Counted from the stretch's first letter, positions 15,856 to 25,596 are shown. The stretch is 64,000 nucleotides of DNA from Micromonospora sp. WMMD980 (GCF_029626035.1 NZ_JARUBE010000003.1:992001-1056000); one strand, 5' to 3'. The notes: generated by a model from the sequence alone, not told the origin. A program made the numbers and translations.

Positions 15856-16767
15856 ATGACAGCGCGCGCGAGCACGGCCCGCGCCCGGACCGGTCCCCGG
15901 GCTCGACGGCAACGGGCCGGCCTGTGGTACGTGGCCCCCGCCGTGCTTCTGGTGCTCGGAATGTTCGTACTGCCGGTCGTCGTCACCGGGGTGATGTCGT
16001 TCTACGACTGGTCGCTGCTCGGTGACCGGACGTTCGTGGGCTGGGCGAACTACCGACGCCTCGTCGATGACACGTCCTGGTGGCACAGCCTGGGCTTCAC
16101 CACGCTCTACACCGTGATCACCACCGTGGTGCTGTTCGTGGTCGGCTTCGCGTTGGCCTCGGCGGTGCGCCACAAGCGCCGTGGGGTCGGGCTGCTGCGC
16201 ACGGCGTTCGTGATGCCGGTGGTGATCGGGTTCGCCACCGCGAGCTACCTGACGTTGTGGCTGATGGACGACCGGATCGGCGTCGTGCCCGACCTGCTGC
16301 GCCGCCTCGGGCTGGTCGACGGTCCGGTCTCGGTCTTCAGCCGCTTCTCCACCGCGCTCGCCGTCGTCGTGGCGTTGGTGGTCTGGAAGACGGTCGGGCT
16401 GACCATGTTGCTGCTGATGTCCGGGATGCAGGCCATCTCCAAGGACTTCTACGAGGCCGCGCAGGTCGACGGCGCGAGCCGTCGGCGGACGTTCTTCTCG
16501 ATCACCATCCCGCTGCTGCGACCGACCATCGCGATGGTCCTGGTGCTCACGGTCATCGGCAGCTACCTGGCCTTCGACCAGTTCTTCATCCTCACCCAGG
16601 GCGGGCCGGACAACAGCACGATCCCGGTCGTCTACCTGATCTACCGGGCCGGCTTCATCGACTTCAACCTCGGCTACTCGGCCGCGATGTCGATCGGGCT
16701 GATGGTCATCCTGCTCATTCTCACCACGGTTCAACTGGTGATTCTGCGATCCGGGGAGGATCAGTGA
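15856..16767 (+). CDS. Sugar ABC transporter permease (MalF type)
   Basis: A 303-residue inner-membrane permease with six hydrophobic helices and the EAA loop (YEAAQVDGASRRRTFFSITIPLL, about residues 203-225) that contacts the ATPase. It is preceded by GAGGAG. It overlaps the next permease gene (GTGA). No ATPase is encoded in the operon; actinobacterial importers of this class usually share an MsiK-type ATPase encoded elsewhere. Confidence 0.92.
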   Translation: MTARASTARARTGPRARRQRAGLWYVAPAVLLVLGMFVLPVVVTGVMSFYDWSLLGDRTFVGWANYRRLVDDTSWWHSLGFTTLYTVITTVVLFVVGFALASAVRHKRRGVGLLRTAFVMPVVIGFATASYLTLWLMDDRIGVVPDLLRRLGLVDGPVSVFSRFSTALAVVVALVVWKTVGLTMLLLMSGMQAISKDFYEAAQVDGASRRRTFFSITIPLLRPTIAMVLVLTVIGSYLAFDQFFILTQGGPDNSTIPVVYLIYRAGFIDFNLGYSAAMSIGLMVILLILTTVQLVILRSGEDQ

Positions 16768-17663
16768 CCCTGCTCGCCCGAACGCCTGTCGCGCCCCGCA
16801 CCGCCTCGACCGCGCCGCGCCGGCGGCGGCGTCCCCTTCCCTGGTTGCCGGCGGCCGCCTTCTACACCGTGTGCGGCCTGCTGGCGTTGCTCTTCGTGGC
16901 TCCGGTCGCCTGGCTCGTGCTGGCCTCGTTCAAGAGCGGCGCCGAGTTCGCGCAGAGCCCGCCGACCTATCTGCCGGACACCTGGAGTCTGGAGAACTAC
17001 CGCCGGTTGATCGACGCGGGCCTGTTCCGCAACGTGGCGAACAGCGCGCTGGCCGCTGCCGGCACGGTGGTGACGGCGACCGTCCTGTCCGTGCTTGCCG
17101 GCTATGGCTTCGCCCGGTTCCGGTTCCGCTTCCGCGGCGTGTTGTTCCTGGTCGTCCTCTCCACCCTGATGATCCCGTTCCAGTCGATCGTGCCCTCGCT
17201 CTACCTCATCCTGGACACCCTGGGCCTGACGAACTCGATCCTCGGCCTGATCCTCGTCTACACCGTCTTCGCGTTGCCGTTCGGCATCTTCACGATGCGG
17301 GCCGCCTTCGCCGCCGTACCGGCGGCGATCGAGGAGGCGGCGATCATGGACGGGGCCGGCACGCTCACCGCCCTGTGCCGCGTCCTGCTCCCGGTGGTGA
17401 CACCGGGCGTGGCGACTGTCGCGCTCTACGCCTTCTTCACCGCGTGGAACGAGTTCCTCGCGGCGCTCATCTTCACCACCCGGCAGGAGCAGTACACCCT
17501 GCCGGTCGTCCTCGCCAACCTGCAGACCGGCGCCGGAGGTCTGCTCAACTGGGGCGTCCTGGAGACCGGAGCGGTGTTCGCCGCCGTGCCCTGCGTCCTC
17601 ATCTTTCTCATCCTCCAGCGGTACTACGTCGCCGGCCTCGCCGGCGGTGCCGTCAAGGGCTGA
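16764..17663 (+). CDS. Sugar ABC transporter permease (MalG type)
   Basis: A 299-residue permease. The GTG start at 16764 overlaps the upstream stop and has GGGGAGGA in front. Six helices and the EAA loop (EEAAIMDGAGTLTALCRVLLPVV) are present. It pairs with the MalF-type protein. Confidence 0.92.
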   Translation: MTLLARTPVAPRTASTAPRRRRRPLPWLPAAAFYTVCGLLALLFVAPVAWLVLASFKSGAEFAQSPPTYLPDTWSLENYRRLIDAGLFRNVANSALAAAGTVVTATVLSVLAGYGFARFRFRFRGVLFLVVLSTLMIPFQSIVPSLYLILDTLGLTNSILGLILVYTVFALPFGIFTMRAAFAAVPAAIEEAAIMDGAGTLTALCRVLLPVVTPGVATVALYAFFTAWNEFLAALIFTTRQEQYTLPVVLANLQTGAGGLLNWGVLETGAVFAAVPCVLIFLILQRYYVAGLAGGAVKG

Positions 17664-17699
17664 AACACCTCCCCCACCCCCCTCTACCAGGAGATCACC

Positions 17700-18992
17700 A
17701 TGTCCGGAATCTCGCGACGGCGCGTACTCGCGCCGGCACTGGCGGCCGTCCTGGTCGCCGGCCTCGCCGCCTGCGGCAACACCGACTCCACCGACAGCCG
17801 GTCCGGGACGGCCGAGCTGACCGGGTCCGGCCCGGCGACCCTCTGGGTCCGGGCGGCCGACGAGCCACTCGACAAGGCGCTGGTCGCCGAGTGGAACGCC
17901 AAGAATCCCGACCGCAAGATCACCATGCTGACCGTGCCGGACGCCCAGTACGTGCAGAAGTACGTGCAGGCCGTCCGCAGCGGTGACGCCCCCGATCTCG
18001 CCGCCGTCGACATCGCCAACGTCAAGGCGCTGACCAGCCAGAAGCTGTTGACCGACATCACCGCCCAGGTCGACGCGCTGCCGTACAAGGACAAGCTCGC
18101 CCCGGCCGGCATCAATGTCAGCACGATCGACAAGAAGATCTACGCCCTGCCGCACCAACTCGACGTCTCGGTCCTGTACTACAACAAGGGCCTGTTCACC
18201 CGCGCCGGACTCGACCCGGAGAAGCCACCCGCGTCGCTCGACGAGATGGTCGCGGCGGCCCGGAAGATCACCGCCCTCGGCGGGGGCAACTACGGGTTCG
18301 CCTTCGCCGGCAACTGCGCGGGCTGCAACGCCTACACCATGCTGCCCTACATCTGGGCCAGCGGCGGCGACATCATGAACGCCGACGGCACCGAGGCCAC
18401 CCTCCAGGACCCCGCGGTCGCCGCCGTCCTCAACGCCCACAAGACCATGTGGGACGAGAAGCTCATGCCGGCCGCGGAGAAGGACGACAACGGCGCCACC
18501 TGGCTCAGCAGCTTCCAGGGCGGCAAGGTCGGCATGCTCGCGCTCGGCAGCTTCGGGATCAACGTCTTCAAGGCGCAGAAGGGCCTCGAGTTCGGGGTCA
18601 CCCCGATCCCCGGCACGTCCGGCACCTCGGCGTTCCTCGGCGGTGACGTCATCGGCATCTCGAAGGGCGCCAAGAACGCCAAGACCGCCTGGGACTTCAT
18701 CGCGTGGAGCATGGACGAGAACGTCCAGAAGACCACGGTGGCCAAGACCGGACAGCTCACCGTGCGCTCGGACGCCGCGGACAACCCCTCGACCCAGGCC
18801 GAGCCCCGGCTGCTCGCCGCCAACAAGCTCATCGCCGACGCGAGAGTGCCGGTGACCGCCAAGTACAACTCCCTCTTCATCGACCCCACCGGCCCGTACC
18901 TGCAGTTCATCCGCGACTGGGTGTTCACCGGCAATCCGCAGCAGGCGATCGAGAAGGGCAAGAGCGGCTTCACCAGCCGGCTCGCGTCCTGA
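17700..18992 (+). CDS. Sugar ABC transporter substrate-binding lipoprotein
   Basis: A 430-residue extracellular solute-binding protein, family 1. A signal peptide ends in the lipobox LAAC (Cys25), so it is membrane-anchored by lipid. The mature part follows the maltose-binding-like fold, with LWVRAADEP at the start and PGTSGTSAFLGGDVIGISKGAKN in the second lobe. AGGAG precedes the ATG. Sugar specificity is not evident. Confidence 0.92.
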   Translation: MSGISRRRVLAPALAAVLVAGLAACGNTDSTDSRSGTAELTGSGPATLWVRAADEPLDKALVAEWNAKNPDRKITMLTVPDAQYVQKYVQAVRSGDAPDLAAVDIANVKALTSQKLLTDITAQVDALPYKDKLAPAGINVSTIDKKIYALPHQLDVSVLYYNKGLFTRAGLDPEKPPASLDEMVAAARKITALGGGNYGFAFAGNCAGCNAYTMLPYIWASGGDIMNADGTEATLQDPAVAAVLNAHKTMWDEKLMPAAEKDDNGATWLSSFQGGKVGMLALGSFGINVFKAQKGLEFGVTPIPGTSGTSAFLGGDVIGISKGAKNAKTAWDFIAWSMDENVQKTTVAKTGQLTVRSDAADNPSTQAEPRLLAANKLIADARVPVTAKYNSLFIDPTGPYLQFIRDWVFTGNPQQAIEKGKSGFTSRLAS

Positions 18993-19015
18993 CCGCACCC
19001 CCAGAGAGGAACACC

Positions 19016-20632
19016 ATGCAAGACCTGAGCTTCCGGTGGCCGCACCCACGTATCGCCACCTCGCTCGGCCCGGTCACCGTTCGCATCCACACCGGGGAGA
19101 ATGTCTACGGCCTCGACCCGGCGTCGCTGCGCACCGACGAGGACGGCGTCGTCGTGGCCGACCGGCTCACCTGGGCCGGCGGCGAGCAGACCTGCGACGG
19201 CACCGCGCGTGTGCGCGTCGTCGACGGCGAGGACGGTGTACGGATCGAGGTGAGTGCCGAGCACCGCCACGGCGTCCGGAGCGTCGCGCTGGTCCTGCAC
19301 GACCAGCCCACCGGCGACGTGACCGCCGTGCGTGAGGGCGACCTTCCGGTGCCGCCGGCGGGACGGGTGGTCGGCTATCCCAACGGCTGGTTCGACCTCG
19401 CCACGCCGCTGCTGGCGGTACGCCGCCCGGACGGCGACCTGACCGTGGCCCGCAGCCTCGACGACCAGGTCCGCAGCAAGCGCTTCGTCGTCATCCCGCA
19501 CTTCGACGACCCCGCGACCTGCGACCTCGAACTGATCGCCGACACCGACGCCGCACAGCCCAGTGCCCGCTTCGAGGTGCCGGTCTGGGAGCTGCGCCGC
19601 ACCGCCGACCTCGCACCGGTCGTCGCCGAGCACACCGCCCATCTCCGCCAGGCCTACGACCTGCCGGACTGGGCGGAGCGGACGGACGTCCCGGCGTGGC
19701 TGCGCCGCACCGCGCTGGTGCTCTCCCTCAACGGCATGCACTTCACCGGCAAGGTCTTCCTCACCTACGACGGCATGCTCGACGTCATCCGGCGCCTGTC
19801 CGACCAGATCGACCCGGAGCACATCCTGGCCTACCTGCCCGGCTGGGAGGGTCGCTACTACCGCTGGTACGGGCGCTTCGACGTCGACGAACGGCTCGGC
19901 GGCCCGGACGGCTTCCGGCGGCTCATCGACGGTGCGCACCAGCTCGGCGCCCGGATCATGCCGATGTTCGGCGCCAACGTGGCCGCCCGCGACCTGCCCG
20001 GCTTCGAAACCTGGGCGGCGCCGGGTCAACTGCTCAACCCCAGCGGCCACATGCCGATCGGATCGGTCGACTGGGACGCGTCACGCCACTTCGACCACAG
20101 CTGGGGCGCGCTGGTCAACCCGGCCTATGAGCCCTGGCGGCGGCACATCGCCGAGCAGATCGTCCGACTGCACCACGAGTACGGCTTCGACGCGGCCTTC
20201 CTCGACATCTCCGCGATGTACAACAACGACCCCCGCGGCAGCACCACCCGCGGGCTCCGCGACCTCGTCGAACTGCTGCGCACCGGCGCACCGGACCTGG
20301 CCATCGCCGGTGAGGCGTGGTTCGACGCGCTCGGCGGCATCATCCCGCTGGTGCAGGCGGGCCACCGCGACACGGTGCCGGTCTTCCACGACCTGCCGGA
20401 CCCGGCGTTGTTCACCGCCAGCAACCGGTCCTTCGGCCACGTCTGCCTCGGTGACCCGGCACACGGATCCTCCGGCGTGCACGAGGCGGGCTACAACGCG
20501 CACTGGCGGCTGCCGGTCCGCGAAGGGGTGATCCCCACTCTCACCGTCGTCGACGACACCCTCGACAAGGCCCCGGAGCGCGTTGCCCTGGTGGTGCAGG
20601 ACGCCCGCGAGTACGCGGCGAAGTATCTCTAG
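19016..20632 (+). CDS. Putative cytosolic TIM-barrel glycoside hydrolase-like protein
   Basis: A 538-residue protein without signal peptide, cotranscribed with the sugar importer. Residues 1-200 look like a beta-rich domain. From about residue 230 the pattern is of a (beta/alpha) barrel: LNGMHFTGKVF, AYLPGWEGRYYRWYGRF, GARIMPMFGANVAA, then FDAAFLDISAMYNND and LAIAGEAWFD. The Asp in FLDIS and the Glu in AGEAW sit where barrel hydrolases place nucleophile and acid/base, so hydrolysis of the imported oligosaccharide is plausible. No named family was recognised. GAGAGGA precedes the ATG. Confidence 0.7.
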   Translation: MQDLSFRWPHPRIATSLGPVTVRIHTGENVYGLDPASLRTDEDGVVVADRLTWAGGEQTCDGTARVRVVDGEDGVRIEVSAEHRHGVRSVALVLHDQPTGDVTAVREGDLPVPPAGRVVGYPNGWFDLATPLLAVRRPDGDLTVARSLDDQVRSKRFVVIPHFDDPATCDLELIADTDAAQPSARFEVPVWELRRTADLAPVVAEHTAHLRQAYDLPDWAERTDVPAWLRRTALVLSLNGMHFTGKVFLTYDGMLDVIRRLSDQIDPEHILAYLPGWEGRYYRWYGRFDVDERLGGPDGFRRLIDGAHQLGARIMPMFGANVAARDLPGFETWAAPGQLLNPSGHMPIGSVDWDASRHFDHSWGALVNPAYEPWRRHIAEQIVRLHHEYGFDAAFLDISAMYNNDPRGSTTRGLRDLVELLRTGAPDLAIAGEAWFDALGGIIPLVQAGHRDTVPVFHDLPDPALFTASNRSFGHVCLGDPAHGSSGVHEAGYNAHWRLPVREGVIPTLTVVDDTLDKAPERVALVVQDAREYAAKYL

Positions 20633-20658
20633 CTGACCCCCTTCCCGGAAGGTCCGTC

Positions 20659-23250
20659 ATGCCCCGAGAAACACGTACGCTGCTGCCCCTGCTGCTGGTC
20701 GCCGCGACGGCGATCGTCGTGCCGGTCACGGCGCCGCCGCCCGCGGAGGCGGCGGCGACAGTGACCCTGTCCCGCAGCGACTACCGCGACAAGACGCTCG
20801 CGGCCGTCCTCGGCCAGGTCGGCGGCGTGCTGACCGGCTACGAGTACAAGAGCCCCCAGCCGGAACCCACCGACGACTGCTTCCGACCCACCTACGGCCC
20901 CTACTCCGGAGACGCCCCGGCGAGCTGCTGGACCCCGAACGACTACCCCGGATACGACCGGCTCGGCGCACCCCACTTCGCCTCCCACGAGACCGGCAGC
21001 GACGACGACTACCACGTCGATTTCTTCAACCAGTTGATCCTCTCCGAGCACGGCCCGGACGCCACCTTCCAGGACATCAAGGACGAGTGGGTGGCCCACG
21101 ACATCGGCGACTGGGGCCCTGGCGACATCGCCAACGCCGCCATGCGCGACGACGGAATGGTGCCACCCCTCACCGGGCGGGCCGAGTTCAACCGGCACTA
21201 CTGGCTGACCGAGCCCTACATCGAGAACGACACCCTCGGCCTCGTCGCGCCCGGCATGCCGGCCACCGCCCGGGACCTCGCCAACCGCTTCGGCGCGGTC
21301 ACCGGCGAGTTCGACTCGGTCGTCTGGGCCAGATTCCAGGCCGCCATGTACGCCGAGGCCTACCTCCTCGACGACGGGCGGGAGGCGCTGAGCCGCGCCG
21401 CCGCAACCCTGCCCCGCGACTCCTGGCCGTATGAGGTCTACCAGCGGGTGGTGGCGCTACACGACCAGAACCCCGCCGACTGGCGCTGGGCGCAGGCCCA
21501 ACTCATGTCCTTCGTGCGCAACGTCTACGGCCAGGACAACGAGATGGCCATCCCCGATCGCAACAACGGCTCGGTCCTGATCGCGATCCTCTACGGCGGC
21601 AACGACTACCGCACCACCCTGCGGATCGCCTCCCTGATCGGCAACGACGCGGACTGCACCGCCTCGTTCGCCGCCGGTCTGATGGGGATCATCCACGGCA
21701 TGGCCGGCACCCCACAGGAATTCAAGGACCGCATCTACCAGGGCGGCGCCGGCCGCTACGTCAACGACACCACGACCGGCTTCCCGCCGCACGTCAACAA
21801 CGACTACCCGGAGCGACAGTCCTGGGATGACCTCGTCACGCTCTACGAGTCCAACACCGCGGCCCAGGTCGTCGCCCGGGGAGGCAGTGTCGACGCGAGC
21901 GCGTTCACCGTGGTGCCGCAGACGGTCCTGCCCGAGCGGGTCACCCCGATCGGCAACGCCGACTTCGAGCAGGGCACGCTGGCCGGCTGGACGACCTGGA
22001 CGCCGGGCCCCGATCCGGGTGCGCCGAACGCCATCGCCGAGAACAACGGGACCGCCCAGTCGGGCGCCTACAAGGCGACGGTCTTCACCGACGCGAGCGT
22101 GCCGGAGGTCAAGCTGACCACGACGGTGCGTGGGCTCGAACCCGGCGCGACCTACCGCGCGAGCGCGTTCGTGCAGACCAACGGGACCGCGAGGTTCTTC
22201 GTCGGCGGCACGCACACGACCGCGGTCGACACCTATGCCGTCGCCCACCGCCAGTGGGCGCGCCGGAGCATCGAGTTCGTCGCCGGTGCGGACACCGCAC
22301 AGATCGGCCTGCACCTGCCGCCCGGACCGACCGCCTTCGCGGCCGTCGACAACGTCACCGTCGCGCAGATCACCGCGCCGGCGACGACCCGTTACGAGGC
22401 GGAGTCCGCCACCGTCGCCGGCGGCGTGGTGCGAACGTCCGGCTCCGCGTCGGGTGGCTCGTACGTCGGAGGGCTCGACGACACGAACGCCTACGTGCAG
22501 TTCACCGTCACCGTGCCGACCGCTGGCCAGTACCGCATGGGGATCGGTTTCGCCAACGGCGGCGCGTCCGTGGGCACATTGGACGTGCTGGTCGCCGGGG
22601 TCAAGCAGTACACCGCGCCCTTCCCGCGCACCGGCGCCTGGGGCACCTTCTCCCGTAACGTGCAGGATCTGCCGGTGACCCTGATGGCCGGCGCCAACAC
22701 GATCCGCCTGCAGCGCGCCGGGGTCGGACACGTGGAGTTCGACCACGTCGACGTGGGCCGCTATCCCGAGCCGGTGTACGCGGCCGAGCAGACCGTGCCG
22801 CTCAGCAACGGCGGCTTCGACAGCGGGGGTGCGACGCAGACTCCGGCCGGCTGGGAGACCTGGGCCGGGACGGACGGCACCTCGGCCGACGCCGACTACG
22901 TCGAGGAGGGCGGGCTGACCGGTGGGTTCCGTCTCACCCAGCACAAGGCCGGGCCGTACCAGGTCTACACGAGCCGCACCGTGACCGGATTGGCGGACGG
23001 CGTCTACACCCTCAGCGCGTACGCGACCGGGGGAGGAGGCCAGTCCGCGGCATACCTGAGCGCCAAGGGTTACGGCGCGGGCGTACCGGAGCTGACCACA
23101 CCGATTCCGACGACCGGCTGGCCGCACTGGCGCCGGGTCGTCATCCCGGGCATCCGGGTCACCGGTGGAGCGCTGACCCTCGGGATCTACTCGGCCGGTA
23201 GCGGCGGCCAGTGGCTCTCCGCGGACGCCTTCACCCTCACCCGACAGTGA
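20659..23250 (+). CDS. Secreted ADP-ribosylglycohydrolase-fold protein with carbohydrate-binding modules
   Basis: An 863-residue protein with a Sec signal peptide (cleavage near residue 32). Residues 35-430 have the ADP-ribosylglycohydrolase pattern: DYRDKTLAAVLGQVGG at the start and IGNDADCTASFAAGLMGIIHG near residue 335, the metal-binding loop. Then come three beta modules: a CBM4/9-like jelly roll (about 435-575), a CBM6-like module starting YEAESATVAGG (about 577-700) and another jelly roll (about 715-863). Export and sugar-binding modules argue for a glycan substrate rather than ADP-ribosylated protein. Its place at the end of a LacI/ABC sugar operon supports this. Confidence 0.8.
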   Translation: MPRETRTLLPLLLVAATAIVVPVTAPPPAEAAATVTLSRSDYRDKTLAAVLGQVGGVLTGYEYKSPQPEPTDDCFRPTYGPYSGDAPASCWTPNDYPGYDRLGAPHFASHETGSDDDYHVDFFNQLILSEHGPDATFQDIKDEWVAHDIGDWGPGDIANAAMRDDGMVPPLTGRAEFNRHYWLTEPYIENDTLGLVAPGMPATARDLANRFGAVTGEFDSVVWARFQAAMYAEAYLLDDGREALSRAAATLPRDSWPYEVYQRVVALHDQNPADWRWAQAQLMSFVRNVYGQDNEMAIPDRNNGSVLIAILYGGNDYRTTLRIASLIGNDADCTASFAAGLMGIIHGMAGTPQEFKDRIYQGGAGRYVNDTTTGFPPHVNNDYPERQSWDDLVTLYESNTAAQVVARGGSVDASAFTVVPQTVLPERVTPIGNADFEQGTLAGWTTWTPGPDPGAPNAIAENNGTAQSGAYKATVFTDASVPEVKLTTTVRGLEPGATYRASAFVQTNGTARFFVGGTHTTAVDTYAVAHRQWARRSIEFVAGADTAQIGLHLPPGPTAFAAVDNVTVAQITAPATTRYEAESATVAGGVVRTSGSASGGSYVGGLDDTNAYVQFTVTVPTAGQYRMGIGFANGGASVGTLDVLVAGVKQYTAPFPRTGAWGTFSRNVQDLPVTLMAGANTIRLQRAGVGHVEFDHVDVGRYPEPVYAAEQTVPLSNGGFDSGGATQTPAGWETWAGTDGTSADADYVEEGGLTGGFRLTQHKAGPYQVYTSRTVTGLADGVYTLSAYATGGGGQSAAYLSAKGYGAGVPELTTPIPTTGWPHWRRVVIPGIRVTGGALTLGIYSAGSGGQWLSADAFTLTRQ

Positions 23251-23253
23251 ACT

Positions 23254-23286
23254 CGCCGGGGCCGCCCGACCCGGGCGTCCCCGGCG
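23254..23286. terminator. Bidirectional terminator hairpin
   Basis: An 8-bp outer stem (CGCCGGGG), one mismatch and a 6-bp inner stem (CGCCCG) around a 3-base loop. It lies between two convergent genes, starting 3 bases after the CBM protein stop. Confidence 0.75.
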
Positions 23287-23355
23287 GGCCCGCACAGCAC
23301 CGACGCGGCGGCGCCGGAACTTTACGGGCTACGTATCTGTCGGGCCACGGCGGTG

Positions 23356-24171
23356 TCAGCCGTTGCGGCGGAAATCGGGGTACATCGTCATCCCGCCATC
23401 GACGTAGACAGTGCTGCCCGTGACATAGTCAGCCTCATCGCTGACCAGCCAGGCGACGGCCGCGGCGACGTCGGCCGGCTCGCCGATCCGGCCGTAGGGC
23501 ACGGTTTCGAGGAGGGCGGAGAGTCCTTCCGCGCTGCCCCACACCGGCCGGTTGATGGCGGTCCTGATGGCTCCGGGGGCGAACGCGTTCACCCGGATGC
23601 CGAACTCGGCCACCTCCTGCGCCACGGTACGCATCAACATGCTCGCACCGCTCTTCGCCGCCGCGTAGTTGGCGTGCCCGGCCCAGGGTATGCGGTCGTG
23701 CACCGAGGTCATGGTGACGATGCTGCCGGCCGATCTGAACGGCCTTCCCGCCTTCTCCTGGACCCGGAACTGCCGCACCGCAGCGCGACAGCACAGGAAC
23801 ACCCCGGTGAGGTCGAGGTCGATGACCCGGTGCCAGTCGGCGAGCGTCATGTCGACGAACGGAGCGTCCTTCTGGGTCCCGGCGTTGGCGATCAGGATGT
23901 CCACCCGCCCGAAGGTGCCGACCGTCTCTGCGAACAGACGCGTCACGTCGTCCTCGTCGGAGACGTCGGCCGCGACCGTGATCGCCCGACCGCCTCCGGC
24001 GGTGATCGCCCCCGCCAGTTCCCGTGCCGCGTCCTCCTGCGCGTAATAGTTGATCACCACCGCTGCCCCGTCGCCCGCCAAGCGCCGCGCCACCTCTCGC
24101 CCGATGCCCGAGCTGGCGCCGGTGACGATGGCGGTCGCGCCGAACAACGTCCCGCCGGAGTCCCGAACCAT
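23356..24171 (-). CDS. Short-chain dehydrogenase/reductase
   Basis: A 271-residue classical SDR. The nucleotide-binding TGASSGIG is at residues 18-25, NAG near residue 95, and the catalytic YAAAK near residue 170. The C-terminal GSTVYVDGGMTMYP resembles glucose 1-dehydrogenase-like family members. It is monocistronic and convergent with the CBM protein. A sugar or sugar-acid substrate would fit the neighbouring locus but is not established. Confidence 0.88.
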   Translation of the reverse strand: MVRDSGGTLFGATAIVTGASSGIGREVARRLAGDGAAVVINYYAQEDAARELAGAITAGGGRAITVAADVSDEDDVTRLFAETVGTFGRVDILIANAGTQKDAPFVDMTLADWHRVIDLDLTGVFLCCRAAVRQFRVQEKAGRPFRSAGSIVTMTSVHDRIPWAGHANYAAAKSGASMLMRTVAQEVAEFGIRVNAFAPGAIRTAINRPVWGSAEGLSALLETVPYGRIGEPADVAAAVAWLVSDEADYVTGSTVYVDGGMTMYPDFRRNG

Positions 24172-24273
24172 GCCGCATTTCTAGATGATCTATTCCAAGG
24201 GGTACGGGGTGGTGAAGGGAGGCGAGGGCGTCCATGATCGACGTTGCGAAGCAACGATGACCATGGAGGCCAC

Positions 24274-24800
24274 GTGCACGTCGATCGGGACACCCTCGCC
24301 ACCGCACTGTACGTGAAGATCGACGACGTGTTGAAGTCGTCGCCCCAGCTCACCCGGTGGCGACCCGCGGTCGGGATCGCCCCGAAGATCACCGACGCCG
24401 AACTGATCACCCTCGCGGTGCTGCAAGCCCTGCTCGGCTACCACAAGGAAGCCCGCTGGATCCGTCACGCCCGCATGAACCTGACCCACCTGTTCCCCTA
24501 CATCCCGAAACAGCCCGGGTACAACAAGCGGCTACGGACACTCGGCACGCAGATCACCCACCTGATCCGGGTCCTGGCCCTGGACACCGACCTGTGGCAG
24601 CACCCGGTGCGCATCGCCGACTCCACCCCGGTGGAATGCGGACGCTCCCGCGAGACCGTCACACGCTCTGACCTGGCCGGGTGGGCCACCTACGGCTACT
24701 GCGCCTCGCACTCGCGTCGCTTCTGGGGCCTGCGTCTGCACCTGGTCACCACCGTGCACGGACTGCCCGTGGCATTCGCCCTGACCACCGCCAACACCGA
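24274..24800 (+). mobile_element. IS982-like transposase, 5' part only
   Basis: Reading from GTG at 24274, the protein begins VHVDRDTLATALYVKIDDVL and continues ITLAVLQALLGYHKEARW, FPYIPKQPGYNKRLR and IADSTPVECGRSRETV, as in IS982-family (DDE) transposases. After GLPVAFALTTANTDG the match stops and an IS630-type sequence begins in another frame. The catalytic C-terminal part is lost. A small palindrome, CGTTGC-GAA-GCAACG at 24242-24256, lies upstream near the expected left end. Confidence 0.8.
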
Positions 24801-24808
24801 CGGAACAC

Positions 24809-24950
24809 CTGAGCACGAAGAAGGACACCCGCGTCGGCGACTGGGCCGCAGCCAACAACGTCGAGTTCGCCTACACACCCACCAACAGCTCCTGGCTCAA
24901 CCGCATCGAGGCCCAGTTCACCGCCCTGCGCTACTTCACCCGTACGGATC
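24809..24950 (+). mobile_element. IS630-like transposase C-terminal fragment
   Basis: In the frame starting at 24809 the translation is LSTKKDTRVGDWAAANNVEF, then AYTPTNSSWLNRIEAQFTAL, the end of an IS630-family DDE domain with its catalytic Glu in NRIEAQF. Nothing of the preceding 250 or so residues is present. It breaks off near RYFT. It abuts the IS982 piece directly. Confidence 0.85.
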
Positions 24951-25260
24951 GTTCCAGCGCACCCCCGAGCAGCGCGGACTGCGCAACCTGCTCGACGCTG
25001 TGGCCGTCGGTGGGACGCTCCTCGTCGTCGGCCACGACCTGGCCCCGCTTCAGCATCCGTCAGATCCCGGCGAGCAGACCCGCATGTACGACCCTGAGGC
25101 GTACGTCGGCATCGACGAGATCGCTGCCGCCCTCGCGGCTTCGGGCGACTGGCGCATCGACGTGAACGAGGCCCGTCCGCGCCCTCCGGAGCGATCAGCA
25201 CACACTACGTCAAAGACGTCGTGCTGCGCACCGTCCGACTCGACCACCGCAGGAAGTAAG
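24951..25260 (+). pseudogene. SAM methyltransferase, 3' fragment with frameshift
   Basis: After the IS pieces the frame reads GGTLLVVGHDLAP, then YVGIDEIAAALAASGDWRID and ARPRPPE, the last third of a class I methyltransferase. Near 25190 the frame breaks, and the neighbouring frame finishes it as THYVKDVVLRTVRLDHRRK before a TAA at about 25258. The SAM-binding N-terminal half is absent. The IS elements evidently removed the 5' part. Confidence 0.65.
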
Positions 25261-25525
25261 GACACCCGACCATCGCAAGAAGTGAACGGGAGGCGGAGCG
25301 GAGGCGCTGACCGATCAGGGCAGGCGTCCGCATGAACGTGAGGGCGCTGGCGATGGTCGGATCATCGGCGGTGAACTCGGTCGCCGCGGGCGTGCGCAGG
25401 CTGTTGTTGGTGGTGTGGAAGCCGGCGGCAACACGTCGGCTGGCCACCCCCGGTGAGGCGACCGGAGCTACCTCCCCGCGCTACTGTTTCCGCGTTGGGG
25501 CGGACACAGCCAGAAAACGACAGGT
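25261..25525 (-). other. Intergenic; possible AraC/XylR-type regulator shred
   Basis: No complete gene is visible. On the minus strand between about 25330 and 25440 the reading TTNNSLRTPAATEFTADDP, then TIASALTFMRT, resembles the linker before the helix-turn-helix of XylR-like AraC regulators (a DP-xx-A-ALxFIR pattern). It is too short to be sure and would be a dead fragment of the same scar region. Confidence 0.3.
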
Positions 25526-25557
25526 GCGGCCGGCTCGCGTGACAGCGAGCCGGCCGC
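25526..25557 (-). terminator. Terminator of the subtilisin-like protease gene
   Basis: A perfect 13-bp GC-rich stem (GCGGCCGGCTCGC) with a 6-base loop GTGACA. It lies about 40 bases beyond the protease stop codon in the direction of transcription. Confidence 0.8.
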
Positions 25558-25596
25558 GCCGTCACGGTGTTCGCTCCGTGCGGCGTGAGCGGTTGG

